Positions 17,332 to 25,973 are shown, counted from the stretch's first letter. The stretch is DNA of 64,000 bases from JAICLK01 sp035478715 (GCA_035478715.1 DATIJK010000041.1:3846-67845); one strand, 5' to 3'. Program-made: numbers and translations. The notes: generated from the sequence alone by a model not told the origin.

Positions 17332-19125
17332 ATGAATATAAGACGATTTAAGCTACGGTTCCGCCGAAATGTGCGCAAGCACAAACGGCAGGTTGAAGGC
17401 ATCGGTGTCGAAGCCGAACGTCAGTTAGAGAATAATTTCCTCAGGCGACTGCATCGTTTGGGCCCGGTGCGGAAATTCGTAACGATTTGGTTACTCGTCG
17501 TCCTCTTGCTCGGCCTTGGCATTATTATCCAGACACGTGCGCTCAGCGGTTATTATCAGCGGCTGCAGCCCGTACCCGGTGGCATTTACTCCGAAGGAAT
17601 TCTCGGGGCGTATACGAATGCGAACCCGGTGTATGCATCAGGTGGTGTAAACAGCGCGGTGTCACATCTAATATTTGCCGGACTTTTGAAGTATGATCAA
17701 AACAATCAGTTAACCGGCGATCTGGCAAGCGACTGGCAAGTGGATAAGACTGGCGAAATCTACACAGTTCATTTGCGTCCGGACGTCAAATGGTCGGATG
17801 GGCAGCCGGTCACAGCTAGCGATGTGGTATTTACTTATCAGGTCATCGAGAACCCGGATGCCGATTCACCGTTTACGGCAGGTTGGCAAAACGTCACCGT
17901 TACATCTACAGATGACCGAACAATTGTATTCACTTTGCCAAATCCGCTGAGCTCGTTTCCGTATTCGCTGACCACAGGCATCATCCCGAAACATGTGCTG
18001 GGTAACGTGCCGATGGACCAGATGCGTTCTGTGGCATTCAATACGACTGCGCCAATCGGAGCGGGTCCGTTTAAATTCGAAAGCGTTCAAGTTGACAGCG
18101 ATTCAAGCGGCAAGCAACAACAGGCAGTCGAATTGATTGCCTCGCAAAATTATCATTGGGGCAAACCAAAACTGGATAGGATCTTCATCCACGCATTCAG
18201 CAATGAAAAACAGATGATTCACAGCTTCAAGAATCAGGAAATCAATGCGATGGCAGGTCTTAGTTCTGTGCCGCAAGAAATGACCAAAGACAATGCGATC
18301 ATAAAGTACGACATTCCGTTAACGGCAGCTACGGATGTATTCTTCAAGACAGGCAGCGGCGTCCTGGCAGACGCCAAAGTGCGCCAGGCGCTGGTTTCCG
18401 GAACCGATACAGGAACGATAATCAAAAATGCCGGATTTATTGCAACGCCGGTTAACGAAGCCCTGCTGAAAAATCAATTGGGATACGATCCAAAATACCA
18501 ACAGTTACCGTTTAACCCTGCAAAAGCGATGCTTGGGTTGGATGCGGACGGTTGGGCCGTAGGCGCTGACGGATACCGATACAACAAAACCGGCCAGCAA
18601 TTGACCTTCGGCCTGTACACGCCCAATACCGACGAATATTCCAGGATCGCTCGCGAGCTGCAAGAACAATGGAAACAAATCGGGGTAAAAGTAGATTTGC
18701 ACCTGCAAGATAGTAGCGATTTTAACGCGACACTGGCGTACCACAGTTATGATGCGCTGCTATATAGCATATCAATCGGAGTTGATCCGGATGTATTCGT
18801 GTACTGGGACAGTACGCAAGCTGACGTGCGCTCGCCCACCAGGCTAAACTTTTCGGAGTACAAATCGGCCACGGCAGACGCCTCGCTGGAAGCCGGCCGT
18901 ACGCGCACCGAGCCGGCACTCCGCGCAATCAAATACCAACCTTTCCTGAAAGACTGGCAACAGGATGCGCCAGCCGTAGGCTTGTATCAACCGCGGTTCC
19001 TGTATATAACACACACAAAAGTATTTGGGTTAGACTCAAACCCTATCAATAACGACGCTAACCGTTTCGACAATGTGCAAAACTGGATGATAAACGAAGC
19101 CCCGCAAACTATCAAAAGCCAGTAA
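17332..19125 (+). CDS. Membrane-anchored peptide/oligosaccharide-binding protein (SBP family 5)
   Basis: 597 residues. The long basic N-terminus (MNIRRFKLRFRRNVRKHKRQ) and one membrane helix at 49-67 anchor it; there is no lipobox. The rest is an extracytoplasmic solute-binding protein of family 5 (DppA/OppA type): GILGAYTNANPVYASGGVNS, LIFAGLLKYD, LRPDVKWSDGQPVTASDVVF, ADAKVRQALVSGTDTGTI, GIIPKHVLG. Family members feed peptides to Opp/Dpp importers, but no permease or ATPase of that class is in the window. It is 27 nt after secG. Confidence 0.9.
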   Translation: MNIRRFKLRFRRNVRKHKRQVEGIGVEAERQLENNFLRRLHRLGPVRKFVTIWLLVVLLLGLGIIIQTRALSGYYQRLQPVPGGIYSEGILGAYTNANPVYASGGVNSAVSHLIFAGLLKYDQNNQLTGDLASDWQVDKTGEIYTVHLRPDVKWSDGQPVTASDVVFTYQVIENPDADSPFTAGWQNVTVTSTDDRTIVFTLPNPLSSFPYSLTTGIIPKHVLGNVPMDQMRSVAFNTTAPIGAGPFKFESVQVDSDSSGKQQQAVELIASQNYHWGKPKLDRIFIHAFSNEKQMIHSFKNQEINAMAGLSSVPQEMTKDNAIIKYDIPLTAATDVFFKTGSGVLADAKVRQALVSGTDTGTIIKNAGFIATPVNEALLKNQLGYDPKYQQLPFNPAKAMLGLDADGWAVGADGYRYNKTGQQLTFGLYTPNTDEYSRIARELQEQWKQIGVKVDLHLQDSSDFNATLAYHSYDALLYSISIGVDPDVFVYWDSTQADVRSPTRLNFSEYKSATADASLEAGRTRTEPALRAIKYQPFLKDWQQDAPAVGLYQPRFLYITHTKVFGLDSNPINNDANRFDNVQNWMINEAPQTIKSQ

Positions 19126-19129
19126 TAAA

Positions 19130-19158
19130 TTGCAAAAATATTACGATTATTTTATAGT
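19130..19158 (+). promoter_or_regulatory. Promoter for leaderless gene at 19169
   Basis: TTGCAA (19130-19135), 17 nt, TATAGT (19153-19158), then ten nt to ATG 19169. A TTG at 19130 is part of the -35 and not a start. Confidence 0.6.
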
Positions 19159-19168
19159 AATTCTTAAT

Positions 19169-19666
19169 ATGAGCATTGAAGCTGTCGTTGTTAACAACTA
19201 TTTTGGGCCGCAAGTCGTTGAAACATGTATACATGCACAGAGTATTGATCTGGCAGTTGATGCTCTGCATGCATCTGTCGCTGATTTCCATAGACTGGCA
19301 AACGGCTCTCCGGTTTTTACTTTGTCAGAGGGATTCGTCATGGGTGCGCCAGTAAGTTATTTGGACAAAGCATTTTACGAAATTCGCAGTAACAAAGCCA
19401 GATTTCTTGCCAGTACATTAGATGAGTACGATGTGGAACACGATCCAGATAGGATTATTGTCACTGGCCCGGATTCATTGCATTATGAATCTATTATGAT
19501 GGGGCTTGGTCAACTGGCACGTTCAGCGTTATTTGGTCACAAGGGAAAATTGAAAAAATACCTGTCGAAAGTAGCTCATCTTCCTGCGGTAACCGAGGCG
19601 GAATATCAGAAATATCTTCAGACAGATGATCGATCATCGGCGTGCGTTATTGAAATGTCTTATTAA
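19169..19666 (+). CDS. Hypothetical protein
   Basis: 165 residues from the ATG at 19169, which sits ten nt after a good -10 and so would be nearly leaderless. No recognised domain. The sequence mixes hydrophobic strands (MSIEAVVVNNYFGPQVVETC) with a helical acidic middle (LDEYDVEHDPDRIIVTGPDS) and ends in SSACVIEMSY. There is no signal peptide or membrane helix, so it is probably cytoplasmic and globular. It is placed between the solute-binding protein and tRNA-Leu; its own promoter argues for independent expression. Confidence 0.65.
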   Translation: MSIEAVVVNNYFGPQVVETCIHAQSIDLAVDALHASVADFHRLANGSPVFTLSEGFVMGAPVSYLDKAFYEIRSNKARFLASTLDEYDVEHDPDRIIVTGPDSLHYESIMMGLGQLARSALFGHKGKLKKYLSKVAHLPAVTEAEYQKYLQTDDRSSACVIEMSY

Positions 19667-19690
19667 ACTGATCAATATTTTGCATTCATC

Positions 19691-19720
19691 TTGCGGTTGC
19701 GTATTGCCATACGGTACAAT
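19691..19720 (+). promoter_or_regulatory. Promoter of tRNA-Leu(CAG)
   Basis: TTGCGG (19691-19696), 18 nt, TACAAT (19715-19720). The predicted transcript start is about seven nt before the tRNA. Confidence 0.6.
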
Positions 19721-19733
19721 TGCGTCTGTCCGT

Positions 19734-19820
19734 GCCGCGGTGGTGGAATTGGTAGACACGCTAGTTTCAGGGACTAGTGAGCATTAGCTCGTGGAGGTTC
19801 AAGTCCTCTCCGCGGCACCA
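19734..19820 (+). tRNA. tRNA-Leu (anticodon CAG)
   Basis: The acceptor stem GCCGCGG pairs with CCGCGGC, discriminator A, CCA encoded. The anticodon stem CTAGT/ACTAG holds loop TTCAGGG with anticodon CAG. A long variable arm (GAGCATTAGCTC) marks a class II leucine tRNA. The T-arm is AGGTTCAAGTCCT-like. Confidence 0.97.
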
Positions 19821-19832
19821 CATAGACATCAG

Positions 19833-19854
19833 AGTTTAAGCTAAACTACTTTTT
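19833..19854 (+). terminator. Possible terminator after tRNA-Leu(CAG)
   Basis: AGTTTA/TAAACT six-bp stem with an AGC loop, followed by a T-run. The stem is weak and AT-rich. Confidence 0.4.
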
Positions 19855-19992
19855 CAGTTTTATAAATTACGAGTTAAAAATAAGATTAATCCGACTAACC
19901 TTTGCTGACAATACTTACAAATTTTTATATTTAATCCAGCAACTCCTAATAGTTTTATTGCTTAAAAACTGACTTTGACGTATAAGTGAATT

Positions 19993-20589
19993 GTGCGAAA
20001 TGCTATTGCTCTTATTGCCGCGATTGTGTCCTTTTCCGGCATCTTTCCGTATATCAGGGATATCAATAAAGGCAAAACACACCCGAACATGGTGTCTTGG
20101 ATCACGTGGTGCCTTTTAAATACAATAAATACCGTCGCAGCACTTTCCACCGGCGCAATTCAAACGGCGCTATTAAGCGGGGCATCCGCACTTGCTACGG
20201 GGTGGGTCACAGTCCTATCCCTGCATCATGGCGTTAAGAAATATACTGCTTTCGATATAATTTGTCAGACACTTGCTATTATTGGCATTATTGCCTGGAG
20301 GTTCACCGGCCAGCCAAATTTGGCTGTTCTGATCGCGGTATCCATCGATTTGGTAGCCGCTTTGCCAACATGGAGACATGCTTGGATTGCACCTTATGCA
20401 GAAACGTGGCATGGATTCGCAATGGCTGGCTGTGCGGCTGTCGTAACGCTATTTACGATTACGGATTATACTTTTGTTTCGCTTGCTTTTCCGCTCCTTG
20501 TCATCACAAATTGTTCCGTTTTAGTTTCAATTATTTTAACTCGGCGATCCGTAGTCGGCAGGCAACCTACACGCACAAGAAAGACCTGA
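19993..20589 (+). CDS. Six-helix membrane protein, PQ-loop-like
   Basis: 198 residues from a GTG that lies six nt after TATAAG (19981-19986) with TTGCTT 17 nt further up, so it is predicted leaderless. Six or so hydrophobic helices cover residues 3-180. The first two helices flank FPYIRDINKGKTHPNMVSWI, which recalls the PQ-loop pattern of small transporters (pro at the loop, then gVSWxxW). A basic tail closes it (RRSVVGRQPTRTRKT). I cannot name a substrate. It converges on the GH12 gene with a 7 nt gap. Confidence 0.75.
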   Translation: MRNAIALIAAIVSFSGIFPYIRDINKGKTHPNMVSWITWCLLNTINTVAALSTGAIQTALLSGASALATGWVTVLSLHHGVKKYTAFDIICQTLAIIGIIAWRFTGQPNLAVLIAVSIDLVAALPTWRHAWIAPYAETWHGFAMAGCAAVVTLFTITDYTFVSLAFPLLVITNCSVLVSIILTRRSVVGRQPTRTRKT

Positions 20590-20596
20590 GTGCGAG

Positions 20597-21640
20597 TTAT
20601 TTTACCGTCAGCGTAGCATTCGTGATTTGGAAGGTTTGGGTGCCGTGGGTGCCGGAGATTTCTACGCCATATTCTAAGTGCTGCGGTGCGCCGCTGTTGG
20701 TTAAGCCGGATTGTGATAGTGGTACTTGCTGGTTCGTATCCGTAAAGATGGTCGTGGCAGTTTGGTGGTTGGTAATGTCTTTGATGATGTTCAGCATGTC
20801 GAAACAGCCTGATGTAGCTTTGGTGTCTCGGGTGTAGATCCATTCATTGGCGCCGCCACCGCGGAACATGTGGTATGCAACGCCGTCGATTGTGATAGCC
20901 CGCGAGCCTGCCGGCGGGTAAAAGCTTGTATCAGTGAAGTCGTTCCACACCATTATTTCGATATCGTTCGCCCATACGTCTTCGCCGGTGTGGTTGTTGA
21001 TCCACACATCGTAAGCATAATCCCATTCGCTGCCGCCTGCCGTGGGCCATTGTGGGCCGCTAGGGATGGGATCAATATTGCCGTAGCAGGTTTGCATTGA
21101 CGTGTACGTTGAAACGGTCTTGTCACTCGCAAAATCAAAGTTCGTATCAGGGTAGGCATTGATGGAGCCGCCCCGATCCTGCCAATTCGCTACGACGTTC
21201 CAGTTCGTAAGTGAGCACACGTTTAATTGTTCCATGTCTGTGGCTGGACCGGTGCCATCAGATTGTACGTCATTCTGCACACTCCCGCCGCTGCCGTCCC
21301 AGCCGGCAAAGTCAGTTTGAGGCCAGGTTGCAGAATACACCGGGTTTTTACAGCTTAATCCTGAACTGGAATTGCCACCGAACTTCACAGCACTGCCATT
21401 GGAAGCAGTTCCGTCGCTGATAGTAGTGGTGTTTCCAGAGGAAGTGCCGTTTTCGGCCTCAGCTGATGTTACTGAGGTTGCAGCTCGGCTTACGAACGTC
21501 AAGTAGCTACCAATACCAGCCACCAATAAGAAAGCGGCGACATAAAAAAAGATTTTGCGAGCGTTATCTCTTGCAGTAATGGATGTGGTCCGGGACTTAG
21601 ATTTGGCAGCAGCGTGGCGTTCAGAATGATTCCGAATCAT
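20597..21640 (-). CDS. Membrane-anchored GH12 family beta-glucanase
   Basis: 347 residues. A basic Ser/Lys N-terminus and a membrane helix (about 30-50) end in VSRAATS, then a short segment SAEAENGTSSGNTTTISDGT and NGSAVKFG that resembles part of a CBM6/35-like module and recurs in the other GH12. The catalytic part (about 95-347) shows GH12 hallmarks: nucleophile Glu 228 in NDIEIMVWNDF and acid/base Glu 327 in LEYGVEISG. GH12 enzymes cleave beta-1,4-glucan or xyloglucan with retention. The enzyme should face outside, tethered to the cell. It is divergent from the KDPG aldolase across a shared palindrome. Confidence 0.82.
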   Translation of the reverse strand: MIRNHSERHAAAKSKSRTTSITARDNARKIFFYVAAFLLVAGIGSYLTFVSRAATSVTSAEAENGTSSGNTTTISDGTASNGSAVKFGGNSSSGLSCKNPVYSATWPQTDFAGWDGSGGSVQNDVQSDGTGPATDMEQLNVCSLTNWNVVANWQDRGGSINAYPDTNFDFASDKTVSTYTSMQTCYGNIDPIPSGPQWPTAGGSEWDYAYDVWINNHTGEDVWANDIEIMVWNDFTDTSFYPPAGSRAITIDGVAYHMFRGGGANEWIYTRDTKATSGCFDMLNIIKDITNHQTATTIFTDTNQQVPLSQSGLTNSGAPQHLEYGVEISGTHGTQTFQITNATLTVK

Positions 21641-21669
21641 ATGCTCTATAGTACTATATTAAGCATATG
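21638..21669. promoter_or_regulatory. Palindromic divergent promoter whose arms contain both start codons
   Basis: Arms CATATGCT (21638-21645) and AGCATATG (21662-21669) flank a 16 nt centre with the symmetric core TATAGTACTATA. The ATG of the GH12 gene (minus) and of the aldolase gene (plus) are each inside one arm. On the plus strand TATATT (21655-21660) is six nt from ATG; on the minus strand TACTAT (21653-21648) is seven nt from its ATG. Confidence 0.55.
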
Positions 21670-22308
21670 AAAACTTTTATTGATCACTTCGAAGAAACGA
21701 CGATTATCGGTGTACTCCGTAATATTGATAAATCTGAAATTATGCCGCTGTTGTCGGCATCGTATGATGCGGGCATTCGGGTAATGGAAATCACCTTGAA
21801 CACGAATGAAGGTACGAAGCTTATTTCGGAAGCCGCAAATGTGTTTGGCGGCAAGTTATCTATCGGTGCCGGTACTGTCTTGAACATTGCTGATGCAGAA
21901 AAAGCAATTAGTGCCGGCGCGACATTTGTTGTTGGCCCTAACTGCGATGATAAAATCGCCGAACTTTGCAAGATTAAAAACATAGCATACATCCCAGGTG
22001 CGCTGACGCCGACAGAGATTGCGCATGCTTGGGAAGCTTCACGTCACGGAATAGTTAAAGTATTTCCCGCGAATGTTTTCGGGCCAGGTTATATCAAATC
22101 ACTCATACATGGCCCCTATAACGGTATGAAACTACTGGTAACCGGCGGAGTACTTTTGGAAGATATTAGAGAATACATGGTAGCAGGAGCCTCCGGCGTG
22201 GCGATAGGTGCCGGAACGGTCTACAAAAAAGAATGGATCGAAGCAAAAAATTGGGGAGCGATTACCGGACTTTTGAAACAATATATTACTGCCATCAAAT
22301 ACAGCTAG
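21667..22308 (+). CDS. eda: KDPG/KHG aldolase
   Basis: 213 residues, a single TIM-barrel class I aldolase. It splits 2-keto-3-deoxy-6-phosphogluconate (or 4-hydroxy-2-oxoglutarate) to pyruvate plus glyceraldehyde 3-phosphate (or glyoxylate). Visible: VMEITLNTNEG with the catalytic Glu, IGAGTVLN, PGALTPTEI, and the Schiff-base lysine near residue 130 in GIVKVFPAN. No 6-phosphogluconate dehydratase is in the window, so the pathway context is open. It is divergent from a GH12 glucanase, which hints at carbohydrate use. Confidence 0.93.
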   Translation: MKTFIDHFEETTIIGVLRNIDKSEIMPLLSASYDAGIRVMEITLNTNEGTKLISEAANVFGGKLSIGAGTVLNIADAEKAISAGATFVVGPNCDDKIAELCKIKNIAYIPGALTPTEIAHAWEASRHGIVKVFPANVFGPGYIKSLIHGPYNGMKLLVTGGVLLEDIREYMVAGASGVAIGAGTVYKKEWIEAKNWGAITGLLKQYITAIKYS

Positions 22309-22311
22309 CTA

Positions 22312-23073
22312 CTAGAATCCGAATATTTTTGACAATTCGGCGAAATTATCGGCGATCAAATGCGGCGCCGAGTCGAGAGCTTCTAACTCTTTTCTGGAAA
22401 ATATATTCGTCAAAGCGATTACAAATAAGCCGGCGCCCTGAGCTGATTGAATGCCGCGGGGGTTGTCTTCGAATGCGATGACATATTTGCGGTCTGAATC
22501 GGGCAATCCAAGCGTCTTAAACGCCAATTCGAAAGCTTCAGGATCTGGCTTTGGGTGCTTTACTTGTTCGATTGAAATGACTCGTTTGTTTGGAAAATAC
22601 TTATTTAAGTTAGTCTTCTTGAAAAATATATTCAGATCCCTTGGGTATGCCGTTGTCGCGACTGCCAACGTATCTTTTAAGCCGCTTTTAGCTAATGCAG
22701 CGACGAATTCTATTGCGCCCGCATAAGGTTCACCTTCCTTTAAGATGATTTCTTCGTGTAACGTATTCTTAATTTCGAATAACTCTACCATGAGCGGGTC
22801 ATTCGGATCTGGTGTTTCACCAGTGCGGAGTCCAGTCATCAGCAAGGTGTTCCAGAATGCTCCGACCAACGAGTGGGTTTGTGCGTCGTGAAACGCGTGA
22901 TAGTTATCCTTATATGTCCATCGTTTGAAGGCTGGTATATTGTGGCGTTTTCCGACCTCTTTCACGGCCATATATCGTGACCGTTCGTGCAGGCCGCGCG
23001 GCGAGTCGCCTTTGTTGTCGAGCAGTGTGTCATCGACGTCAAAAATAGCGCCTTTGGGCGTAAAGGGTAGCAT
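22312..23073 (-). CDS. HAD superfamily hydrolase
   Basis: 253 residues. HAD motifs are in order: motif I IFDVDDTLLDN (nucleophile Asp and acid Asp, about 11-15), motif II ATTAYPRD, motif III Lys in VKHPKPDPEAF, motif IV IAFEDNPRGIQSA. The helical cap between I and II makes it subfamily I, like beta-phosphoglucomutase and phosphoglycolate phosphatase. Substrate unknown; a sugar phosphate is the usual guess. TAGAAT lies six nt before the start on the minus strand, predicting a leaderless mRNA. It converges on eda with a 3 nt gap. Confidence 0.9.
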   Translation of the reverse strand: MLPFTPKGAIFDVDDTLLDNKGDSPRGLHERSRYMAVKEVGKRHNIPAFKRWTYKDNYHAFHDAQTHSLVGAFWNTLLMTGLRTGETPDPNDPLMVELFEIKNTLHEEIILKEGEPYAGAIEFVAALAKSGLKDTLAVATTAYPRDLNIFFKKTNLNKYFPNKRVISIEQVKHPKPDPEAFELAFKTLGLPDSDRKYVIAFEDNPRGIQSAQGAGLFVIALTNIFSRKELEALDSAPHLIADNFAELSKIFGF

Positions 23074-23154
23074 ACTGGCATTCTAGCATGACAGAAAAGT
23101 TGGATCAGGTATCAAGCGTGTGGTGCAGTTTGGATTTTCTTCTCGAGGATCTCA

Positions 23155-23230
23155 CTTCGCTAAAGCTTCGAGGAACACAAGGCGGGAGTGCCGGCTTGCC
23201 CTCCATAGCTTTAGCGACGGAGGTAGAGAA
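23155..23230. repeat. Palindromic REP-like intergenic element
   Basis: CGCTAAAGCT and AGCTTTAGCG form an inverted repeat around a GC-rich centre, flanked by CTTCG/CGGAGG-type ends. It sits in the 248 nt between the HAD gene (minus, start 23073) and the oxidase start at 23322. The wording matches palindromes I have seen scattered in CPR genomes. An upstream in-frame extension of the oxidase would translate this repeat and is not credible. Confidence 0.55.
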
Positions 23231-23321
23231 AAAATTCAAAATGTGCCAAACGCGTAATACCTGGATATGCTATCATTACTGCTATAAGAACAAACACTAT
23301 ACAGGTATTTTATTTTTATCT

Positions 23322-24959
23322 ATGAATAAAGTTGCACAGTACTTACAGGAACACGTAATGGGGGAGGTCGTAAGTTCGCTTGATGCGCGGGCTTACTTTT
23401 CGACCGATGCAAGCATCTTCAAGATAATGCCGGCGGTTATCGTCTATCCGCGCGGCGAAGGCGACGTACGAAAAGTCGCTCGGTTCACTTGGCAGCTGGC
23501 TGAGCGTGGTCGATTATTGCCGATCACGGCTCGTGGCGGCGGATCGGACCAGACCGGCGCAGCCATCGGCGGCGGCGTCATCCTGGTATTTCCAGCGCAC
23601 ATGAACCGAATTCTTGAGCTGGATTCAAAAACAGGAATAATCACTGTTGAACCCGGACTGAACTTTGGTAAATTGCAGCAGACGCTGCATACGCACGGCA
23701 AATTCCTGCCGCCCGCACCGGTCAGCCTGGAATATTCAACCATCGGCGGTGCAATCGCTAATAACGCAGGCGGCGAAAAATCGCTTAAATATGGCACTAC
23801 GCGTAAATATGTCAAAAGTTTGCGGGTCGTATTGGCGAACGGCGAAATCATTCAGACAGAAAGGTTATCAAAGCGCGAACTGAATAAAAAACTTGGCCTG
23901 AGTACCTTCGAGGGCGAAGTCTACCGCGGCATCGATGGCTTACTTGAAGAAAACCACGAACTTTTGAAAAAACTGAACATAGCAGTCAGCAAAAACACCG
24001 CTGGCTACGAGTTAACTGATATCAAACACAAAGACGGGTCGTTTGATCTGACCCCGTTGTTTGTTGGCAGCCAAGGTACGCTCGGCATCATCACCGAAGC
24101 GATGTTAGATACCGAAACGCACAATCCAGAATCTACCTTGCTGGTGGGATATTTCGACAAACTGCAGAATGCAGTGCAAGCCGTGATGGAATTAAAGAAA
24201 TTGTCAGAAATCCCGAGTGTTATAGAGTTAGTCGACGAAAATCTGCTGAAACTAGTGTCCAAACTGAACCCAAACCAGCTCAAAGATGTGATAGATAACC
24301 CCGTGCCGAAGGCGGTGTTAATGGTTGAATTCGACAACGGCAGCGACCGTACGCAGAAACGAATGACTAAAAAAGCCAAAAAGATCCTGGAAAAATACGG
24401 TTCGAAGCATGTGATAGAAACTGACCCATCCCAGCAGGATAAATTCTGGCGTATCCGTTCCGCACCGGCGACGATCATGACGCACAGCGAGGGCGGCTTA
24501 AAAGCCGTTCCAGTCGTTGACGACGGCGTCGTGCCAGTCGAAAAGTTGGAAGATCTGATGAAGGGGATTTACGATATCTTTTACCGAAACCATTTAAGCG
24601 TGGCGGTCTGGGGACATGCCGGCGATGGCAATTTGCACTTACGGCCGTTTTTGGACCTGGAGCAGCTCGGCGACCGCCAGAAAGCCTTCAGGTTGATGGA
24701 TGAATACACCAAATTACTAGCAGATCTGGGTGGTTCGACATCGGGCGAAATGGGCGACGGCCGTCTGCGCGGTCCGTATCTCGAGCGTCTATACGGCAAC
24801 GAAATTTACACTTTATTCCAGAAAGTAAAACTGATTTTCGACCCGCACGGTACATTAAATCCGGGTGTGAAAGTCAATGTCACGGTTGACGACACAAAAC
24901 CGTTGCTCCGACAGGAATATACTCTCTACCACATGTACCAACACCTCCCGCACGGGTAG
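23322..24959 (+). CDS. FAD-linked oxidase, D-lactate/glycolate dehydrogenase-like (GlcD family)
   Basis: 545 residues from ATG 23322, where homology to the family begins; no Shine-Dalgarno. The N-terminal FAD-binding (PCMH) domain shows LPITARGGGSDQTGAAIGGG and EYSTIGGAIANNAGGEKSLK; the C-terminal cap domain has the conserved AVWGHAGDGNLHLRPF and SGEMGDGRLRGPYLERLYG. Such enzymes oxidise 2-hydroxy acids (D-lactate, glycolate) at the membrane or in the cytosol. There is no Fe-S domain fused. No partner subunits lie nearby, so a one-subunit D-lactate dehydrogenase role is an inference. Confidence 0.9.
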   Translation: MNKVAQYLQEHVMGEVVSSLDARAYFSTDASIFKIMPAVIVYPRGEGDVRKVARFTWQLAERGRLLPITARGGGSDQTGAAIGGGVILVFPAHMNRILELDSKTGIITVEPGLNFGKLQQTLHTHGKFLPPAPVSLEYSTIGGAIANNAGGEKSLKYGTTRKYVKSLRVVLANGEIIQTERLSKRELNKKLGLSTFEGEVYRGIDGLLEENHELLKKLNIAVSKNTAGYELTDIKHKDGSFDLTPLFVGSQGTLGIITEAMLDTETHNPESTLLVGYFDKLQNAVQAVMELKKLSEIPSVIELVDENLLKLVSKLNPNQLKDVIDNPVPKAVLMVEFDNGSDRTQKRMTKKAKKILEKYGSKHVIETDPSQQDKFWRIRSAPATIMTHSEGGLKAVPVVDDGVVPVEKLEDLMKGIYDIFYRNHLSVAVWGHAGDGNLHLRPFLDLEQLGDRQKAFRLMDEYTKLLADLGGSTSGEMGDGRLRGPYLERLYGNEIYTLFQKVKLIFDPHGTLNPGVKVNVTVDDTKPLLRQEYTLYHMYQHLPHG

Positions 24960-25081
24960 AATTAGCTTGTATTAAGCCATCGTGACTATTGTTTAAGATA
25001 GCATCGTTAATTTGCTAGCAGGTTCATACAATAATCAGTACCATTCAGACAGAAATTATCGAGATTAAATCCAGGTCGTGG

Positions 25082-25636
25082 TTAAACGCCGGGACCGTAA
25101 TATTCCGGGCAATGCACATCAGACCAAGCGTTCGAAAAGTCGGTCCATAACTGACCGCCGTAATTGTACATTCGAGAATCTGAATTGCAGAACGCACGCC
25201 AAGTTGCCGGTCCTACTATACCGTCCCTGCTCAAACTGCGGGCGGCCTGATAGTCACGTATGGCTTTGTAAGTATTACTGCCTAAGATACCATCTGTTGA
25301 TAGCGGCATATGGACATCAGCAAAATCCTGCGCCCCGGTGTGGGTCACCTTATCCCAGCCATACCAGGCATTTACGAATTTCTGAATATCGCGGACGCAT
25401 CCCTGACTCACGCCATTTCCGGGGAACGTATGTTTGATGCAGTAATATGCATAACCGGGAAGCGGATATGAAGCAGCGCGGCTTTTTTGATAGACGATGA
25501 TGCCTACCAATGCAAAAATGGCTATAAATACCGCAATGAAAATATTGCGCTGTGTGTCTGATGCGCGACTTGTCCAACTTTTTGATTTAGATTTTGATTT
25601 TGAGTTTACGCTTTTTTTACTTTTTGTTCGCGGCAT
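25082..25636 (-). CDS. Anchored peptidoglycan-binding protein
   Basis: 184 residues. The N-terminus is a run of basic and serine residues (SKKSVNSKSKSKSKSW), then a membrane helix (about 32-50) that ends in YQKSRAASYP, the same post-helix RAA motif as in the GH12 enzymes. The outer part contains a PG_binding_1-like module: STDGILGSNTYKAIRDYQAA then RDGIVGPATWRAFC. Paired cysteines (YYCIKHTF, QGCVRDIQ, CNSDS, VHCPEYY) suggest disulfides outside the cell. It probably holds the wall or a partner; no catalytic domain is seen. Confidence 0.85.
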   Translation of the reverse strand: MPRTKSKKSVNSKSKSKSKSWTSRASDTQRNIFIAVFIAIFALVGIIVYQKSRAASYPLPGYAYYCIKHTFPGNGVSQGCVRDIQKFVNAWYGWDKVTHTGAQDFADVHMPLSTDGILGSNTYKAIRDYQAARSLSRDGIVGPATWRAFCNSDSRMYNYGGQLWTDFSNAWSDVHCPEYYGPGV

Positions 25637-25759
25637 ACTGCAACCTATTTATTCTTTTATTATTTATTATCATTCGTTAACCTCAAGCATAATGCCAAAT
25701 GACCGCAACGTCAAATTCCGGATTAAAGGCAAGCCGTAAATTACCAGTGCGTCTTATTC

Positions 25760-25788
25760 TAGTCAAACTGCCTGAGCCGTGCTAACAT
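25760..25788 (+). promoter_or_regulatory. Promoter of tRNA-Leu(GAG)
   Basis: TAGTCA (25760-25765), 17 nt, TGC plus TAACAT (25783-25788), an extended -10, about 20 nt before the tRNA. Confidence 0.5.
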
Positions 25789-25809
25789 AGGCGAGTTGAA
25801 CACCTTCGT

Positions 25810-25896
25810 GCGGACGTGGCGGAATTGGTAGACGCGCTACCTTGAGGTGGTAGTGGCTTTACGGCTGTGGAGGTTCAAGTCCTCTCGTCCGCACCA
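25810..25896 (+). tRNA. tRNA-Leu (anticodon GAG)
   Basis: The acceptor GCGGACG pairs with CGTCCGC, discriminator A, CCA encoded. Anticodon stem CTACC/GGTAG with loop TTGAGGT gives GAG. A long variable arm marks a class II tRNA. It has the same GGCGGAATTGGTAGACGCGC-type D-arm as tRNA-Leu(CAG). Confidence 0.97.
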
Positions 25897-25915
25897 TTAA
25901 AAGTGATTGATTCGT

Positions 25916-25949
25916 AGCTTCCATGGTTCATTAAAAATGGAAGCTTTTT
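25916..25949 (+). terminator. Intrinsic terminator after tRNA-Leu(GAG)
   Basis: AGCTTCCAT (25916-25924) pairs with ATGGAAGCT (25937-25945), nine bp, followed by TTTTT. Confidence 0.8.
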
Positions 25950-25973
25950 ATTTCTGAATTAAAAGTATAAATA

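Noticed and set aside
23088..23321. 78-codon N-terminal extension of the FAD-linked oxidase
   Set aside because: It translates the palindromic repeat and is Cys/Trp-rich with no match to the family; the family start fits ATG 23322.
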